Assembly (NCBI GenBank): GCA_034168985.1
Contig: JAXFJE010000020.1
Location: 1 to 51,988 of the forward strand
Source: JALEVB01 sp022768265
Lineage (GTDB): Bacteria; Bacillota_I; Bacilli_A; Erysipelotrichales; Erysipelotrichaceae
DNA length: 51,988 nucleotides
Reading direction: 5' to 3'
Shown piece by piece: positions 1 to 8,255 of this stretch. Every line of letters starts with the position of its first letter. Within the stretch, counting starts at the first letter, position 1. Under the pieces are notes generated by a model. The model worked only from the letters and a program-made list of their open reading frames with translations, was not told where the DNA came from and did not search any database. Both the position numbers and the translations under genes were made by a program.

Positions 1-148
1 ACTAGTTATTGTTTAGCCTTTTTGCGTTTATTATTGCATCATTAATAGATATAGATTACTATAAAAATGAATAGTAATAGCATTAATTTACAGTTTATAA
101 ATTTTCAAAAATTACTTACACATTTTTCTTGACAAAGCCGTATTTAGA
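1..148. other. Possible CRISPR leader side, no gene
   Basis: AT-rich stretch beyond the csn2 stop. In type II-A loci the spacer array usually follows csn2, so this may lead towards the array, but no direct repeat is visible here. It holds one 8-bp inverted repeat (ATTACTAT at 55-62, ATAGTAAT at 71-78) with no T-tract. The link to a leader is inference from position only. Confidence 0.3.
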
Positions 149-961
149 TTATTTAAATATCTTGCTTAAGAACTCATTTTTGATTCGTATACGATATTCA
201 TTTATGTCATAGTATTTACTCATTATCATCATCCTTTCGTATAGTTTTTCTTCATTTTCAAGATCAAGAGTATCGACAACTAAATTGTTGTCAAATGATG
301 TGTTGGAAGAAACTTTATTAAATAATACAATTATATGACATTTATCCATTGCATTAATTTGACTAATGATATTTGAATTTAAAAAGGGGGTTTCCACAAG
401 TACAAATGTTCTTTTACCATCGTCTTTTGCTTCATTAATTAAACGTAATTGAAAACATATTAATTCATCAAGATTTAGGTCACTAGAATTAGCGTAGAAT
501 TCTTCTTTTAAATAAATTACTTTCATTAATTTTGTTATTAATTTATTGGTATCTTCTGAAGATTCTACAACAAATCGTTCATCGGATAATAAGTTCGCTA
601 AATAATTCAGCATGGTTTTTAAATGATATAGATTATCAAGAATATCATTATCACAATTTAATCTTGTATTTAGGTATCTTAAAACAAGAGATTTAGTTCC
701 TAATTTAAAATCGTCATCAATATCAAAATTACTATTAACAAAGAAAAACTCATCATATTTATTTGATGCTTCGTCATCAATATATAATGCAGGAAAAATG
801 TTATTTTCATTTGCATATTCAGATTTTTGCTTTTTGTTGATCATTTGAAAAAAAGCTTTTTTTATTGTCCAATATTGTAATAAATCATCATTATATACAT
901 ATTTAACTTTATCGATTATCATTTCAAACATATGATCGTTTTTAAAAGTAAGTTTTATCAT
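149..961 (-). CDS. csn2: Csn2-like type II-A adaptation protein
   Basis: Predicted 270-residue protein, last gene of the minus-strand cas operon. Its ATG overlaps the cas2 stop by 4 nt (ATGA type), so the two are translationally coupled. Known Csn2 proteins form a DNA-end-binding ring needed for spacer acquisition in type II-A systems. I recognise it mainly from its position after cas2 and its general character (N-terminal MIKLTF strand, later hydrophobic strands near FVLVETP and HIIVLFNK), not from a strong motif. At 270 residues it is longer than the ~220-residue Csn2 of Streptococcus pyogenes and shorter than the ~350-residue long forms, so it may be one of the divergent Csn2 subfamilies. 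Confidence 0.75.
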   Translation of the reverse strand: MIKLTFKNDHMFEMIIDKVKYVYNDDLLQYWTIKKAFFQMINKKQKSEYANENNIFPALYIDDEASNKYDEFFFVNSNFDIDDDFKLGTKSLVLRYLNTRLNCDNDILDNLYHLKTMLNYLANLLSDERFVVESSEDTNKLITKLMKVIYLKEEFYANSSDLNLDELICFQLRLINEAKDDGKRTFVLVETPFLNSNIISQINAMDKCHIIVLFNKVSSNTSFDNNLVVDTLDLENEEKLYERMMIMSKYYDINEYRIRIKNEFLSKIFK

Positions 962-1281
962 AATACTACAAAGGGGTCCGTCGTGCTTTTTTGTTCTTGG
1001 TTGCTTGCACCGCCTACAATTATTTCTATATTGGCATATTGTTTTTCTGTTATCATCATTAGCCGTATTTGTCCTTGTTTTGGTACATTACGTTTGATGA
1101 TTGGAATATGATTGACACATGCATCGCGATTGTTAAATATCTTTGTATAGATTGAATATTGCATCATGATATAACCGTTTTTTATAAGCCATTTATGAAA
1201 ATCATGATATATTTTACGTTCTTTTTTAGAATTCATCGGTAAATCAAAGAAAACTATCAAACGCATAAACTTATATATCAT
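958..1281 (-). CDS. cas2: CRISPR-associated endonuclease Cas2
   Basis: 107 residues, usual Cas2 length. Cas2 forms the central dimer of the Cas1-Cas2 integrase that inserts new spacers. The N-terminus MIYKFMRLIVFFDLPM has the strand-plus-Asp pattern of Cas2, and type II-A Cas2 proteins typically start a few residues before the RMxxxFDxP strand, so the first ATG (1281) is preferred over the internal Met at 1266. The start overlaps the end of cas1 by 11 nt and the stop overlaps the csn2 start by 4 nt, giving a tight cas1-cas2-csn2 unit. Confidence 0.93.
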   Translation of the reverse strand: MIYKFMRLIVFFDLPMNSKKERKIYHDFHKWLIKNGYIMMQYSIYTKIFNNRDACVNHIPIIKRNVPKQGQIRLMMITEKQYANIEIIVGGASNQEQKSTTDPFVVL

Positions 1282-2173
1282 TATTAATTGTTTCTAAAGA
1301 TGGTGCTATAAAAAAGGTACTATCGTTATATTCAAAACATTTCATGATTGATTCAATATACATTTCGATACAATTATTGATAGTGTGTAGTTGTTTATTG
1401 TAGCTTATCTTCAAATTAGTAAGCTTGATGATATTTTCTTTGTGATTGCTAGTAAATATCTCGCAATTTAACATATTATTAAATACATAGTTATCAACTA
1501 ATGGACGAAAAACTTCAATGATATCATCCGATAAGTTGCCTTCATTATTTTCGCCACAATGGAAGATTCCTAAATTTAACAATAATCCTTTAGAAACTAA
1601 TATTGCTCTTATTTGTGATCTAAAGACTGCATAACCATAATTTAAGCCTGCATTGATGGTATCATCAGCAAATCTAATAAATTTTTTTCCAAACAGTGCT
1701 TTGAAATAAACCTTTGCTGCTAAGCCTTCTCGATTTGTAATATCACCAATTTGTACTTCGTTTAGGTAATCTGTCATCATGGCTTGAGTTTTCTTATCGA
1801 TATCATTTATTTTTAATATTTGTAGCTGAGCATTAATTTTAGCAATTATTATTTTTTGATGGATGATTTGTTTTAAATCATCATTCCAAGTGATTTGTTT
1901 TTTTATTATTCCGCTAGAAGCATAATTACCATTTAAAGGTATCAATTGGGTAAAAGGGTTGTGAGAAAGATCGCAGATGATCAATGCAACATTGTTTTGT
2001 GTTAACTTGTTAATAAGCTTAGTACTTAAGCAAATTTTGTAATTATCAATAATTAGAGATTTTAAATCAGAAATTAGAAAACGTATTTCACCTGTGTTAG
2101 TTTTTACGATAATATTATCTAGGTATAGTCTTACTGATTCTGAATCTCTAATATATAAAGTTTTATAACCCAT
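1271..2173 (-). CDS. cas1: CRISPR-associated endonuclease Cas1
   Basis: About 300 residues, type II Cas1 integrase that cuts and joins protospacer DNA at the leader-repeat junction. It shows the N-terminal beta domain (GYKTLYIRDSESVRLY, then NTGEIRFLISDLKSLIIDN) and the C-terminal helical region with GLNYGYAVFRSQIRAILVSKG and HCGENNEGNLSDDIIEVFRP, which carries the Glu/His/Asp metal-ligand pattern of Cas1. I chose the ATG at 2173 (MGYKT) because type II Cas1 proteins start MGW/MSW; an upstream TTG at 2182 would add three residues. No Shine-Dalgarno is visible: the start lies 7 nt after the T-run of the tracrRNA terminator, so expression probably depends on readthrough from cas9. Confidence 0.95.
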   Translation of the reverse strand: MGYKTLYIRDSESVRLYLDNIIVKTNTGEIRFLISDLKSLIIDNYKICLSTKLINKLTQNNVALIICDLSHNPFTQLIPLNGNYASSGIIKKQITWNDDLKQIIHQKIIIAKINAQLQILKINDIDKKTQAMMTDYLNEVQIGDITNREGLAAKVYFKALFGKKFIRFADDTINAGLNYGYAVFRSQIRAILVSKGLLLNLGIFHCGENNEGNLSDDIIEVFRPLVDNYVFNNMLNCEIFTSNHKENIIKLTNLKISYNKQLHTINNCIEMYIESIMKCFEYNDSTFFIAPSLETINNDI

Positions 2174-2180
2174 AATAAAC

Positions 2181-2202
2181 AAAAAAGGAGCTTTTCAGCT
2201 CC
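2181..2202 (-). terminator. tracrRNA intrinsic terminator
   Basis: 6-bp stem GGAGCT/AGCTCC with a GAAA loop and a T6 tract on the minus strand. It also lies between cas9 and cas1, so it should attenuate cas1-cas2-csn2 transcription. Confidence 0.85.
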
Positions 2203-2265
2203 GATTTCGGCATAAAGCCTTGTTTTGTTAGGTCCTAATTAATTTTGCTATTCCTACATAGAAAA
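2181..2265 (-). ncRNA. tracrRNA between cas9 and cas1
   Basis: Read on the minus strand, this gap contains the core of a type II tracrRNA. There is an anti-repeat region ending in CCTAACAAAACAAGGC (about 2265-2217), a small nexus hairpin GGC-TTTAT-GCC (2219-2209) and a terminator hairpin GGAGCT-GAAA-AGCTCC (2202-2187) followed by six T (2186-2181). The string AAAACAAGGCnnnATGCCG is very close to the S. aureus Cas9 tracrRNA, matching the size class of the neighbouring Cas9. The expected CRISPR repeat is roughly the complement of the anti-repeat, beginning GTTTTGTTAGGTCC on the plus strand, with bulges. The 5' end and promoter are not defined. Confidence 0.88.
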
Positions 2266-2291
2266 TAAATTATTTCCAATATTATTTTATC

Positions 2292-5200
2292 CTAATCAAA
2301 TTCTAATTTCAAGGCTGAATCATTAATTTCACGTAAATTACCTAGAACATCACAAGAATATTTTTGGATACAAGTTACTTTTTTGCCAATTGACAACATA
2401 ACTCGTTTTGATTCATAGAAATTAATTGGCTTAACTTCAATTATATTAGTATTATCATTATTGGTTGCTGTGAATTTCCATATGATCTGATCAGGGTCGC
2501 TTTTAAATACCGTAGCTTCTTTGCTAAGTTCTTTGGTGGTTCCTTTTATCATTAGATACTCATTATGATGTAATGAGCAGATAAATTTGGCATCTGCCGA
2601 TATTTGCTTTTTAGCTTTTTGCTGTGCATACCATTCTTTGTCTATAGTATAGCATTGTTTAGCTTGGGAAAAGAAAACATTGCAATAACGAACAGTAACA
2701 AATTTATAAGTTTTGCCATCAAGATAAAAATCCGTGCGGTAAGGAGAAATTTGCTGAAGAACGACCTTTTTATTTTTAGTTTGATATTTGTCACTAATAT
2801 CAATATGGTTTCCTAAATTGCCATCAATATACTTTAATTGAGTGATCGTAGGACCATTATCATGTTTAGCATACTTCGTTATCAAGTGCCCAGTTTCTTC
2901 GCGATATTTGAAAAGCGGATTAAATTTAAATTTGATTTCCCCTTTTTTCTCATCAATCATTTTTTTATCGTTTTTATATTCTTCATAGTAGTGCTTAACG
3001 ATGGCTTCGAATTTTTCAAATGTTTGTTTATCATTGCGATAAGCTAAGTATTTAGAAGATTTCCCGTTCATGATATCATCTGCTAGAGCAAAGAATTTAC
3101 TATCGTAGATGTCTTTATATTTTTTGATAATAACTTGCTTGTCATCATATATTCTAGTGCTGTATAACGTTTGATCTGATACGCTACGATTTGGCTTGGT
3201 ATCAATTTGCCATGAGAATTTAGTGATAGGGTATTCTACAATATGGTTGATAAATTTAATATACTTATCGTCAAGTAAGTATTTTTCGTTAGTATCGATA
3301 ATTTCACCTGTATGTTTGTTGTAAATTACATTATTTGCTTCATCAATGCTAAAATCACGCAATAGTTTATCATATAAATTAAGCTTTTTTATTGAAGCTA
3401 CTAATATGGCGTCAACGGCATGATGAGAAAAAATATCGCGATCTTTTGTCAGACCAATGATATATTTTCTAAAAGTGGCAGTTGCGCTTCCTTTGATGGT
3501 ATGTACTTTTGTATTGATATCATTGTCTTTGAAGTAGTTCATCAAAGTATTAAATACTAGGCGGTTAGCATAAGAAGTATCTACTAGATTTCTAGCGATA
3601 AATTCTTTCATATTTTCATATTTTGAGATATCAGCTTCATATAAAGCATATTCTAATTTTTTCTTAGATATATGTTTGTTTTTATATAAATCGTGCATAA
3701 AAGCAACATATTGGGTATAACTGCCATAGTTTAATTTGTTTTTATTGAAAGCTAGATAAGGTGTAAGCTGACCTTTATCTTGGTTTTCTCTACGTGTTAC
3801 CAAAACTTTATTGTTGTACGAGTCATCTAAAGAAATAGAAATAGGAATAATATGATCTATCTCATAAGCATCAGGATCACAGATTAATTGATCGATGTCA
3901 ATTGGCTGTTGGGTGTATGCACTTTTTCCTAATTGGTCTTCATATAATCGCAATTTATCGCGAAGCTTGCTATTTGGCTTTATTTTAGGATATTTAGCCA
4001 ACTTATCAGCTACCATTTTATTTATATCTTCATTGCGTTTTTGAATCTCATTGATGCGCTGTTTTTGCTCGTTAGAATTTTTATCTCTGGTTGTTTCGAC
4101 GATGATACTATCTAATTCACCATATTTTTTTCTTACTGCATTAATAACTTTTATAGCTTGACGATATGATCGCATCGCAACTGGTGAAAGTATGGCATTA
4201 TCATTGATAGAAATGTTTTTCTTGCCTTTATATGAACCATTTGATCTGTTAAATTCAAATTTATTTGATGATGTTAAGATTTGCATCTGATTTAGATTGC
4301 TACTATACATTTCTGTATTAATGATATTGATGGCTTTTAAAGAAAGAGAATGATATGTTGTGAATTTTCCTAATTCAGCTAATTCTTCAATGCAATTTGC
4401 TGGTAAATCTAATTTCTTTAGTTCACCGATACGTTGTTCCTTAACTTTGGTTTTGGTTAAGGTGACAGCAATACTGTCTAGTAAGGTAAAATTATTTAGT
4501 TGCATTTCTAAACCATGATTAGCAAATACTTTTTTGAGTAATTTAAAGCCTTCTAATTCTGTTAATAAGGGTTCATATTTTTTGTTAACTCTAAAACCAT
4601 TGATCATTGATAAATCACTTTCAGTGATTTTAGCAACATCTTTCGGTGTGATTTTTCCTTTATTAAAGGCTAGTTTTATTAAATTTTGCTTAATATCAAC
4701 ATCTAGTTTTTCATTGTTGATAGATAAATTGTTAAGATCATTTAATAAATTGAAAAATTCGGCAGATGGAGCGTATTTTGGAGCTCTTAGTTCATCAGGG
4801 AAAATAGAACATTTACCTGTCATTTTTTCAATCATATTTACTTTTACATTACCTTCTTCATCATAGATCTGACCATAAGGAGTTGGTGATTTAAAACTTC
4901 CAGGTCCTTCGGAGAAATCACGTCTTCTTGTAATTATATTGATGATTTCCTTACGGATATTTTCACTTATTTCTTGGGTTAATAATATTTGTTCTAATTC
5001 TTTTTCATAATCAATAGTGCGAAAGTTATTTTCATTTCCTCTAACTTTTCCAGTATTTCTTAAGCGTTCTAACTGTACTTCGCAAACATATCTTCCATCT
5101 TTTAATGCTTTATCATTATGGCTTAATATCTCTTTGGTTTTTCCAGCTTCATCATCTCCAACAACTTCTAATGAGCTGCCGCGATGCTTGCAAATATTCA

Positions 5201-5516
5201 ATAATGCTATATTTAATTCTTCTAATGAAAGTTTTTGTCTTAAACCTTTTTCACGTATTTCATATGGATTATAGTTGTTATTGATTTCTATAAATAAATC
5301 ATGTTTTTTTAGTAGTTTTAAAAGGTCTTTTTTTCGATTGCTTCTTCTTCTTTTTAATCTTCTTCCTCCTCTAAAGCTTCTTCTTTCTTCATTGTTTTTC
5401 TTAGTCGCTTCAGTAAATAATCTTACCCCTGCATCAATTACTTTTTCATTTTCGATATCCAGTACAGCCCAGCCAACACTGGATATACCAATATCTATCC
5501 CTAATACTAGTTTCAT
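2292..5516 (-). CDS. cas9: Type II-A CRISPR RNA-guided endonuclease Cas9 (compact, SaCas9-like)
   Basis: 1074 residues, in the short class represented by S. aureus Cas9 (1053). Cuts crRNA:tracrRNA-targeted dsDNA. RuvC-I is GIDIGISSVGWAVLD with D8; an Arg-rich bridge helix (RRSFRGGRRLKRRRSNRKK) follows; RuvC-II is IIVETTRD with E474; HNH is YEIDHIIPISISLDDS with H555 and N578; RuvC-III is HHAVDA with H699 and D702. All catalytic residues are present, so it should be active. The C-terminal PAM-interacting region aligns with SaCas9 around NNDNTNIIEV (N1019, N1020) and R1038, matching N985, N986 and R1015, while SaCas9 R991 is replaced by I1025. The ATG is preceded by AAGGAG at good spacing. First gene of the cas operon. 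Confidence 0.98.
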   Translation of the reverse strand: MKLVLGIDIGISSVGWAVLDIENEKVIDAGVRLFTEATKKNNEERRSFRGGRRLKRRRSNRKKDLLKLLKKHDLFIEINNNYNPYEIREKGLRQKLSLEELNIALLNICKHRGSSLEVVGDDEAGKTKEILSHNDKALKDGRYVCEVQLERLRNTGKVRGNENNFRTIDYEKELEQILLTQEISENIRKEIINIITRRRDFSEGPGSFKSPTPYGQIYDEEGNVKVNMIEKMTGKCSIFPDELRAPKYAPSAEFFNLLNDLNNLSINNEKLDVDIKQNLIKLAFNKGKITPKDVAKITESDLSMINGFRVNKKYEPLLTELEGFKLLKKVFANHGLEMQLNNFTLLDSIAVTLTKTKVKEQRIGELKKLDLPANCIEELAELGKFTTYHSLSLKAINIINTEMYSSNLNQMQILTSSNKFEFNRSNGSYKGKKNISINDNAILSPVAMRSYRQAIKVINAVRKKYGELDSIIVETTRDKNSNEQKQRINEIQKRNEDINKMVADKLAKYPKIKPNSKLRDKLRLYEDQLGKSAYTQQPIDIDQLICDPDAYEIDHIIPISISLDDSYNNKVLVTRRENQDKGQLTPYLAFNKNKLNYGSYTQYVAFMHDLYKNKHISKKKLEYALYEADISKYENMKEFIARNLVDTSYANRLVFNTLMNYFKDNDINTKVHTIKGSATATFRKYIIGLTKDRDIFSHHAVDAILVASIKKLNLYDKLLRDFSIDEANNVIYNKHTGEIIDTNEKYLLDDKYIKFINHIVEYPITKFSWQIDTKPNRSVSDQTLYSTRIYDDKQVIIKKYKDIYDSKFFALADDIMNGKSSKYLAYRNDKQTFEKFEAIVKHYYEEYKNDKKMIDEKKGEIKFKFNPLFKYREETGHLITKYAKHDNGPTITQLKYIDGNLGNHIDISDKYQTKNKKVVLQQISPYRTDFYLDGKTYKFVTVRYCNVFFSQAKQCYTIDKEWYAQQKAKKQISADAKFICSLHHNEYLMIKGTTKELSKEATVFKSDPDQIIWKFTATNNDNTNIIEVKPINFYESKRVMLSIGKKVTCIQKYSCDVLGNLREINDSALKLEFD

Positions 5517-5688
5517 AATAACATCTCCTTAATTGTCTTAATTTTATCATTTTTTTCGTATCTTACATAATTTTATAAATTAATTTTTACTTATAGTTGA
5601 CTGTAAAATTCTTTTAATAATTTCGATGTATGTTTATATATTCATTTTTGATAATTTCTTACATTTTTGCAATATTCCTTAGTTATGA

Positions 5689-5716
5689 TTGCAGATTTAT
5701 AAATAAAAATTATAAT
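5689..5716 (+). promoter_or_regulatory. Candidate promoter of the response regulator gene
   Basis: TTGCAG (5689-5694), 16-bp spacer, TATAAT (5711-5716), then AGAGGTGA before the ATG at 5737. The leader would be very short. The rest of the 5517-5736 gap is AT-rich and must also hold the cas9 promoter, which I could not place. Confidence 0.45.
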
Positions 5717-5736
5717 TAATAAAAAGAGGTGATCAT

Positions 5737-6411
5737 ATGCAAGGCGTTAGCATCCTTATCGTCGAAGATGATCTTGTTCTTGCTAAGGAATTGCAAGGAT
5801 ATCTAACCAAATATGGTTATAATGTCATCTTAGCTGAAAGATTTGATAATATCTTAGAGGAATGTCAACAAACTAAGCCAGATTTACTACTAATGGATAT
5901 CAATTTACCATATTTTGATGGTTTTTACTGGTGTAATCAAATCAGAGAATATTCGCAAATCCCTCTTATTTATATTAGTAGTCGTAATGATGATCAAGAT
6001 AAGATCATGGGTATTGCGCAAGGTGGCGATGATTATGTGGAAAAGCCTTTTAATCTAACTATTTTAAAGGCAAAGATCGAAGCAATCATTCGCCGAACTT
6101 ATCAATATACATTAAATCAAAAACAATATATCGTAGATAATATCTATTATGATGTTTTTAACAATTGTCTTTTTTATCATGATATAAAAATCGAACTAAC
6201 TAAATCAGAAAATATCATTATCAAGATTTTGCTAGAGCATAAAAATAAAATAGTATCACGTAATCTTTTGATGGATGAACTATGGAGTACCAATGAATTT
6301 ATATCTGATAATACCCTTACGGTCTTGATTTCTAGGCTACGTACCAAGCTAAAGGATATGACAGGAAAAGAATTAATTAAAACTAAAAAAGGACAGGGGT
6401 ATTATATCTGA
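5737..6411 (+). CDS. OmpR-family response regulator (BceR-like)
   Basis: 224 residues. N-terminal receiver domain (about 1-118) with acidic pocket E10/D11/D12, phosphoacceptor D54 in LLLMDINLP and the conserved Lys in VEKPF; C-terminal winged helix ending TVLISRLRTKLKD...KTKKGQGYYI, typical of OmpR/PhoB regulators. Its stop overlaps the start of the kinase gene by 1 nt. With the downstream short kinase and the ABC pair it forms a BceRS-BceAB type module, which in known Bacillota senses cell-wall-active peptides through transporter flux. The probable target is the promoter before the ATPase gene at 7497. The inducing peptide cannot be told from sequence. Confidence 0.93.
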   Translation: MQGVSILIVEDDLVLAKELQGYLTKYGYNVILAERFDNILEECQQTKPDLLLMDINLPYFDGFYWCNQIREYSQIPLIYISSRNDDQDKIMGIAQGGDDYVEKPFNLTILKAKIEAIIRRTYQYTLNQKQYIVDNIYYDVFNNCLFYHDIKIELTKSENIIIKILLEHKNKIVSRNLLMDELWSTNEFISDNTLTVLISRLRTKLKDMTGKELIKTKKGQGYYI

Positions 6412-7397
6412 TGAAATATCTAAAAAAACAAGCTAAAACATTTTGGTGCTTGGTTTTGGTGTTTTTAGCTTTTAATTTATATTTTATATTTTTGCTTCCT
6501 GCTACGAATATTCAATTATTGATATATTTGGATATCTTAATTATTGTTTGTTTAGTCATATTTTTTGTCATTGATATGTTAGCTTTTTACAAAAAAGAAA
6601 AACAATTAAAAGAATATCTGATGTTGGACGATTTTATCTTTCCATTTTTGGAAGAATCATCACAAAAGGATATCATTGAACATGATCATGCTATATTTCA
6701 ACAACGTTTAGATCAGCAGATCAAAATTAATCAGGATCTACAGGATTTTATTACCAAATGGTGTCATGAAATTAAGATTCCGCTTACAGCAGCAATGTTG
6801 ATGGGTGAAAAAATTGAAGATACTCATTTGAATATGCAATTAAAAGAGCAATTAGAAAGAATCAAGCAAGCTTTAAATTTTGTATTGGTTAGTTGCAAGG
6901 TACAAAATACATTTGATGATCTTCAAGTGCATAAGATCAAGCTTATTGATTGCATCAATGCTTCAATAAAAAATAATCGTTATTTTTTGATGAATGATAA
7001 AGTAAAGTTAGATATCGATGTCCATGATGAAATGGTGTATAGTGATAAAACATGGCTTGTTTATATCATCGATCAACTATTAGCAAATGCTATCAAATAT
7101 ACCAAAGATAAGACATACATCGAGATATATAGTCAAAGTGTGGAAACTAAAGTTTATCTATACATCAAAGATCATGGAGAAGGAATTATGGAACAAGATC
7201 TTCCGCGCATCTTTGAGCGTGGATTTGTTGGTAGTAATCATCATAATGGACGGTACAAATCGACAGGTTTAGGCCTTTATATGGTTAAATTGATGGTTGA
7301 TAAGCTTCAGCATGATATCAAGGTTGAGAGCGAATATCAAAACTATACTTGTTTTTGTCTTTGTTTTGATAATATCGAAAATTATTTTAATCGCTAA
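6411..7397 (+). CDS. Intramembrane-sensing histidine kinase (BceS-like)
   Basis: 328 residues. Two close transmembrane helices at about 12-33 and 37-59 with almost no extracellular loop, so there is no sensor domain of its own; such kinases are activated through a partner ABC transporter. H119 lies in the H-box WCHEIKIPLTA; the ATPase domain has an N-box (LLANAIKYT), G1 (DHGEGI) and G2 (STGLGLYMVKLM). It overlaps the regulator gene by 1 nt. Its stop codon lies inside the stem of the following terminator, separating it from the transporter genes. Confidence 0.93.
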   Translation: MKYLKKQAKTFWCLVLVFLAFNLYFIFLLPATNIQLLIYLDILIIVCLVIFFVIDMLAFYKKEKQLKEYLMLDDFIFPFLEESSQKDIIEHDHAIFQQRLDQQIKINQDLQDFITKWCHEIKIPLTAAMLMGEKIEDTHLNMQLKEQLERIKQALNFVLVSCKVQNTFDDLQVHKIKLIDCINASIKNNRYFLMNDKVKLDIDVHDEMVYSDKTWLVYIIDQLLANAIKYTKDKTYIEIYSQSVETKVYLYIKDHGEGIMEQDLPRIFERGFVGSNHHNGRYKSTGLGLYMVKLMVDKLQHDIKVESEYQNYTCFCLCFDNIENYFNR

Positions 7398-7430
7398 TAT
7401 TGCAACAATGTAATATTAGCGACTGTTTTT
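7391..7430 (+). terminator. Terminator after the kinase gene
   Basis: Perfect 11-bp stem TCGCTAATATT (7391-7401) / AATATTAGCGA (7412-7422), 10-nt loop, then CTGTTTTT. The kinase stop codon is inside the stem. It separates regulator and transporter transcription. Confidence 0.7.
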
Positions 7431-7467
7431 GTAAGCCTAATGCAAGGATTTATAAAAAAGGTTTTTC

Positions 7468-7473
7468 TATAAT
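7468..7473 (+). promoter_or_regulatory. Candidate -10 box of the ABC transporter operon
   Basis: TATAAT at 7468-7473 with no good -35 at the expected place (AGGATT at 7445-7450). This suits a promoter that needs an activator such as the upstream response regulator. AGGAGG precedes the ATG at 7497. Confidence 0.45.
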
Positions 7474-7496
7474 TGTAGATGTAAGGAGGAACTAAT

Positions 7497-8255
7497 ATGA
7501 ATGATCCAGTATTAGAAATAAAAAATCTTGTTAAAAATTATGGCAATAAAGGATTTAAAACAAGTGTTTTAAAAGGATTAAACCTTAAGATCTATCAAAA
7601 TGACTTTATTGCAATCATGGGGCCAAGTGGCTCAGGAAAAACTACTTTATTGAATATCTTATCGACGATTGATAAGCCAACCCAAGGAACGCTTATTCTT
7701 GATGGACAAGATATCAGTAAGCTTAAAAATAAAGAGTTATCGCAGCTTCGTAAGGAAAAAATAGGTTTTATTTTTCAAGATTATAATTTATTAGATACGA
7801 TGAGCTTGCAAGATAATATCGTTCTACCACTTTCTTTAAATGGTGTTGATAGTAAAACTTGTTTAAGGAAAGTTAGCGAACTTGCAGAAATGTTTGGCTT
7901 GATGCAGCATTTAAATAAATATCCATATCAATTATCAGGTGGTCAAAAACAGCGTGGAGCAACTTGTCGAGCATTGATTAGTGAACCAAAGATCATCTTT
8001 GCTGATGAACCTACGGGAGCATTAGATTCAAAAGCTAGTCATGATTTATTAGAATGCTTAAAATTGGTAAATGAAAAGCAGCGCTCAACGATCTTGATGG
8101 TCACACATGATGCTTTTAGTGCTTCATATGCTAAAGAAGTGTATTTCCTAAATGATGGTATGATCAAATGCAAATTAACCAAAGGTAAAGATCGTAAAGA
8201 ATTCTATGATCGTATCATTGATATTCAAGCATCGATGGGAAGTGATTTTGCATGA
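7497..8255 (+). CDS. ABC transporter ATP-binding protein (BceA-like)
   Basis: 252 residues, full nucleotide-binding domain: Walker A GPSGSGKTT (about 41-49), Q-loop FIFQDYNLLD, signature LSGGQKQRG, Walker B IIFADEPTGALD and H-loop MVTHD. This is the MacB/LolD/BceA subfamily that drives FtsX-like permeases. It overlaps the permease start by 4 nt. With that permease it probably frees lipid II-cycle targets from antimicrobial peptides and signals to the upstream kinase, as in known Bce modules. Good AGGAGG ribosome binding site. Confidence 0.95.
   Translation: MNDPVLEIKNLVKNYGNKGFKTSVLKGLNLKIYQNDFIAIMGPSGSGKTTLLNILSTIDKPTQGTLILDGQDISKLKNKELSQLRKEKIGFIFQDYNLLDTMSLQDNIVLPLSLNGVDSKTCLRKVSELAEMFGLMQHLNKYPYQLSGGQKQRGATCRALISEPKIIFADEPTGALDSKASHDLLECLKLVNEKQRSTILMVTHDAFSASYAKEVYFLNDGMIKCKLTKGKDRKEFYDRIIDIQASMGSDFA

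Noticed and set aside
1..148. CRISPR array or repeat
   Set aside because: No sequence resembling the complement of the anti-repeat occurs here; the array must be further left if present.
2604..5532. Plus-strand reading frames inside cas9
   Set aside because: They are antisense shadows with low-complexity hydrophobic translations and no ribosome sites.
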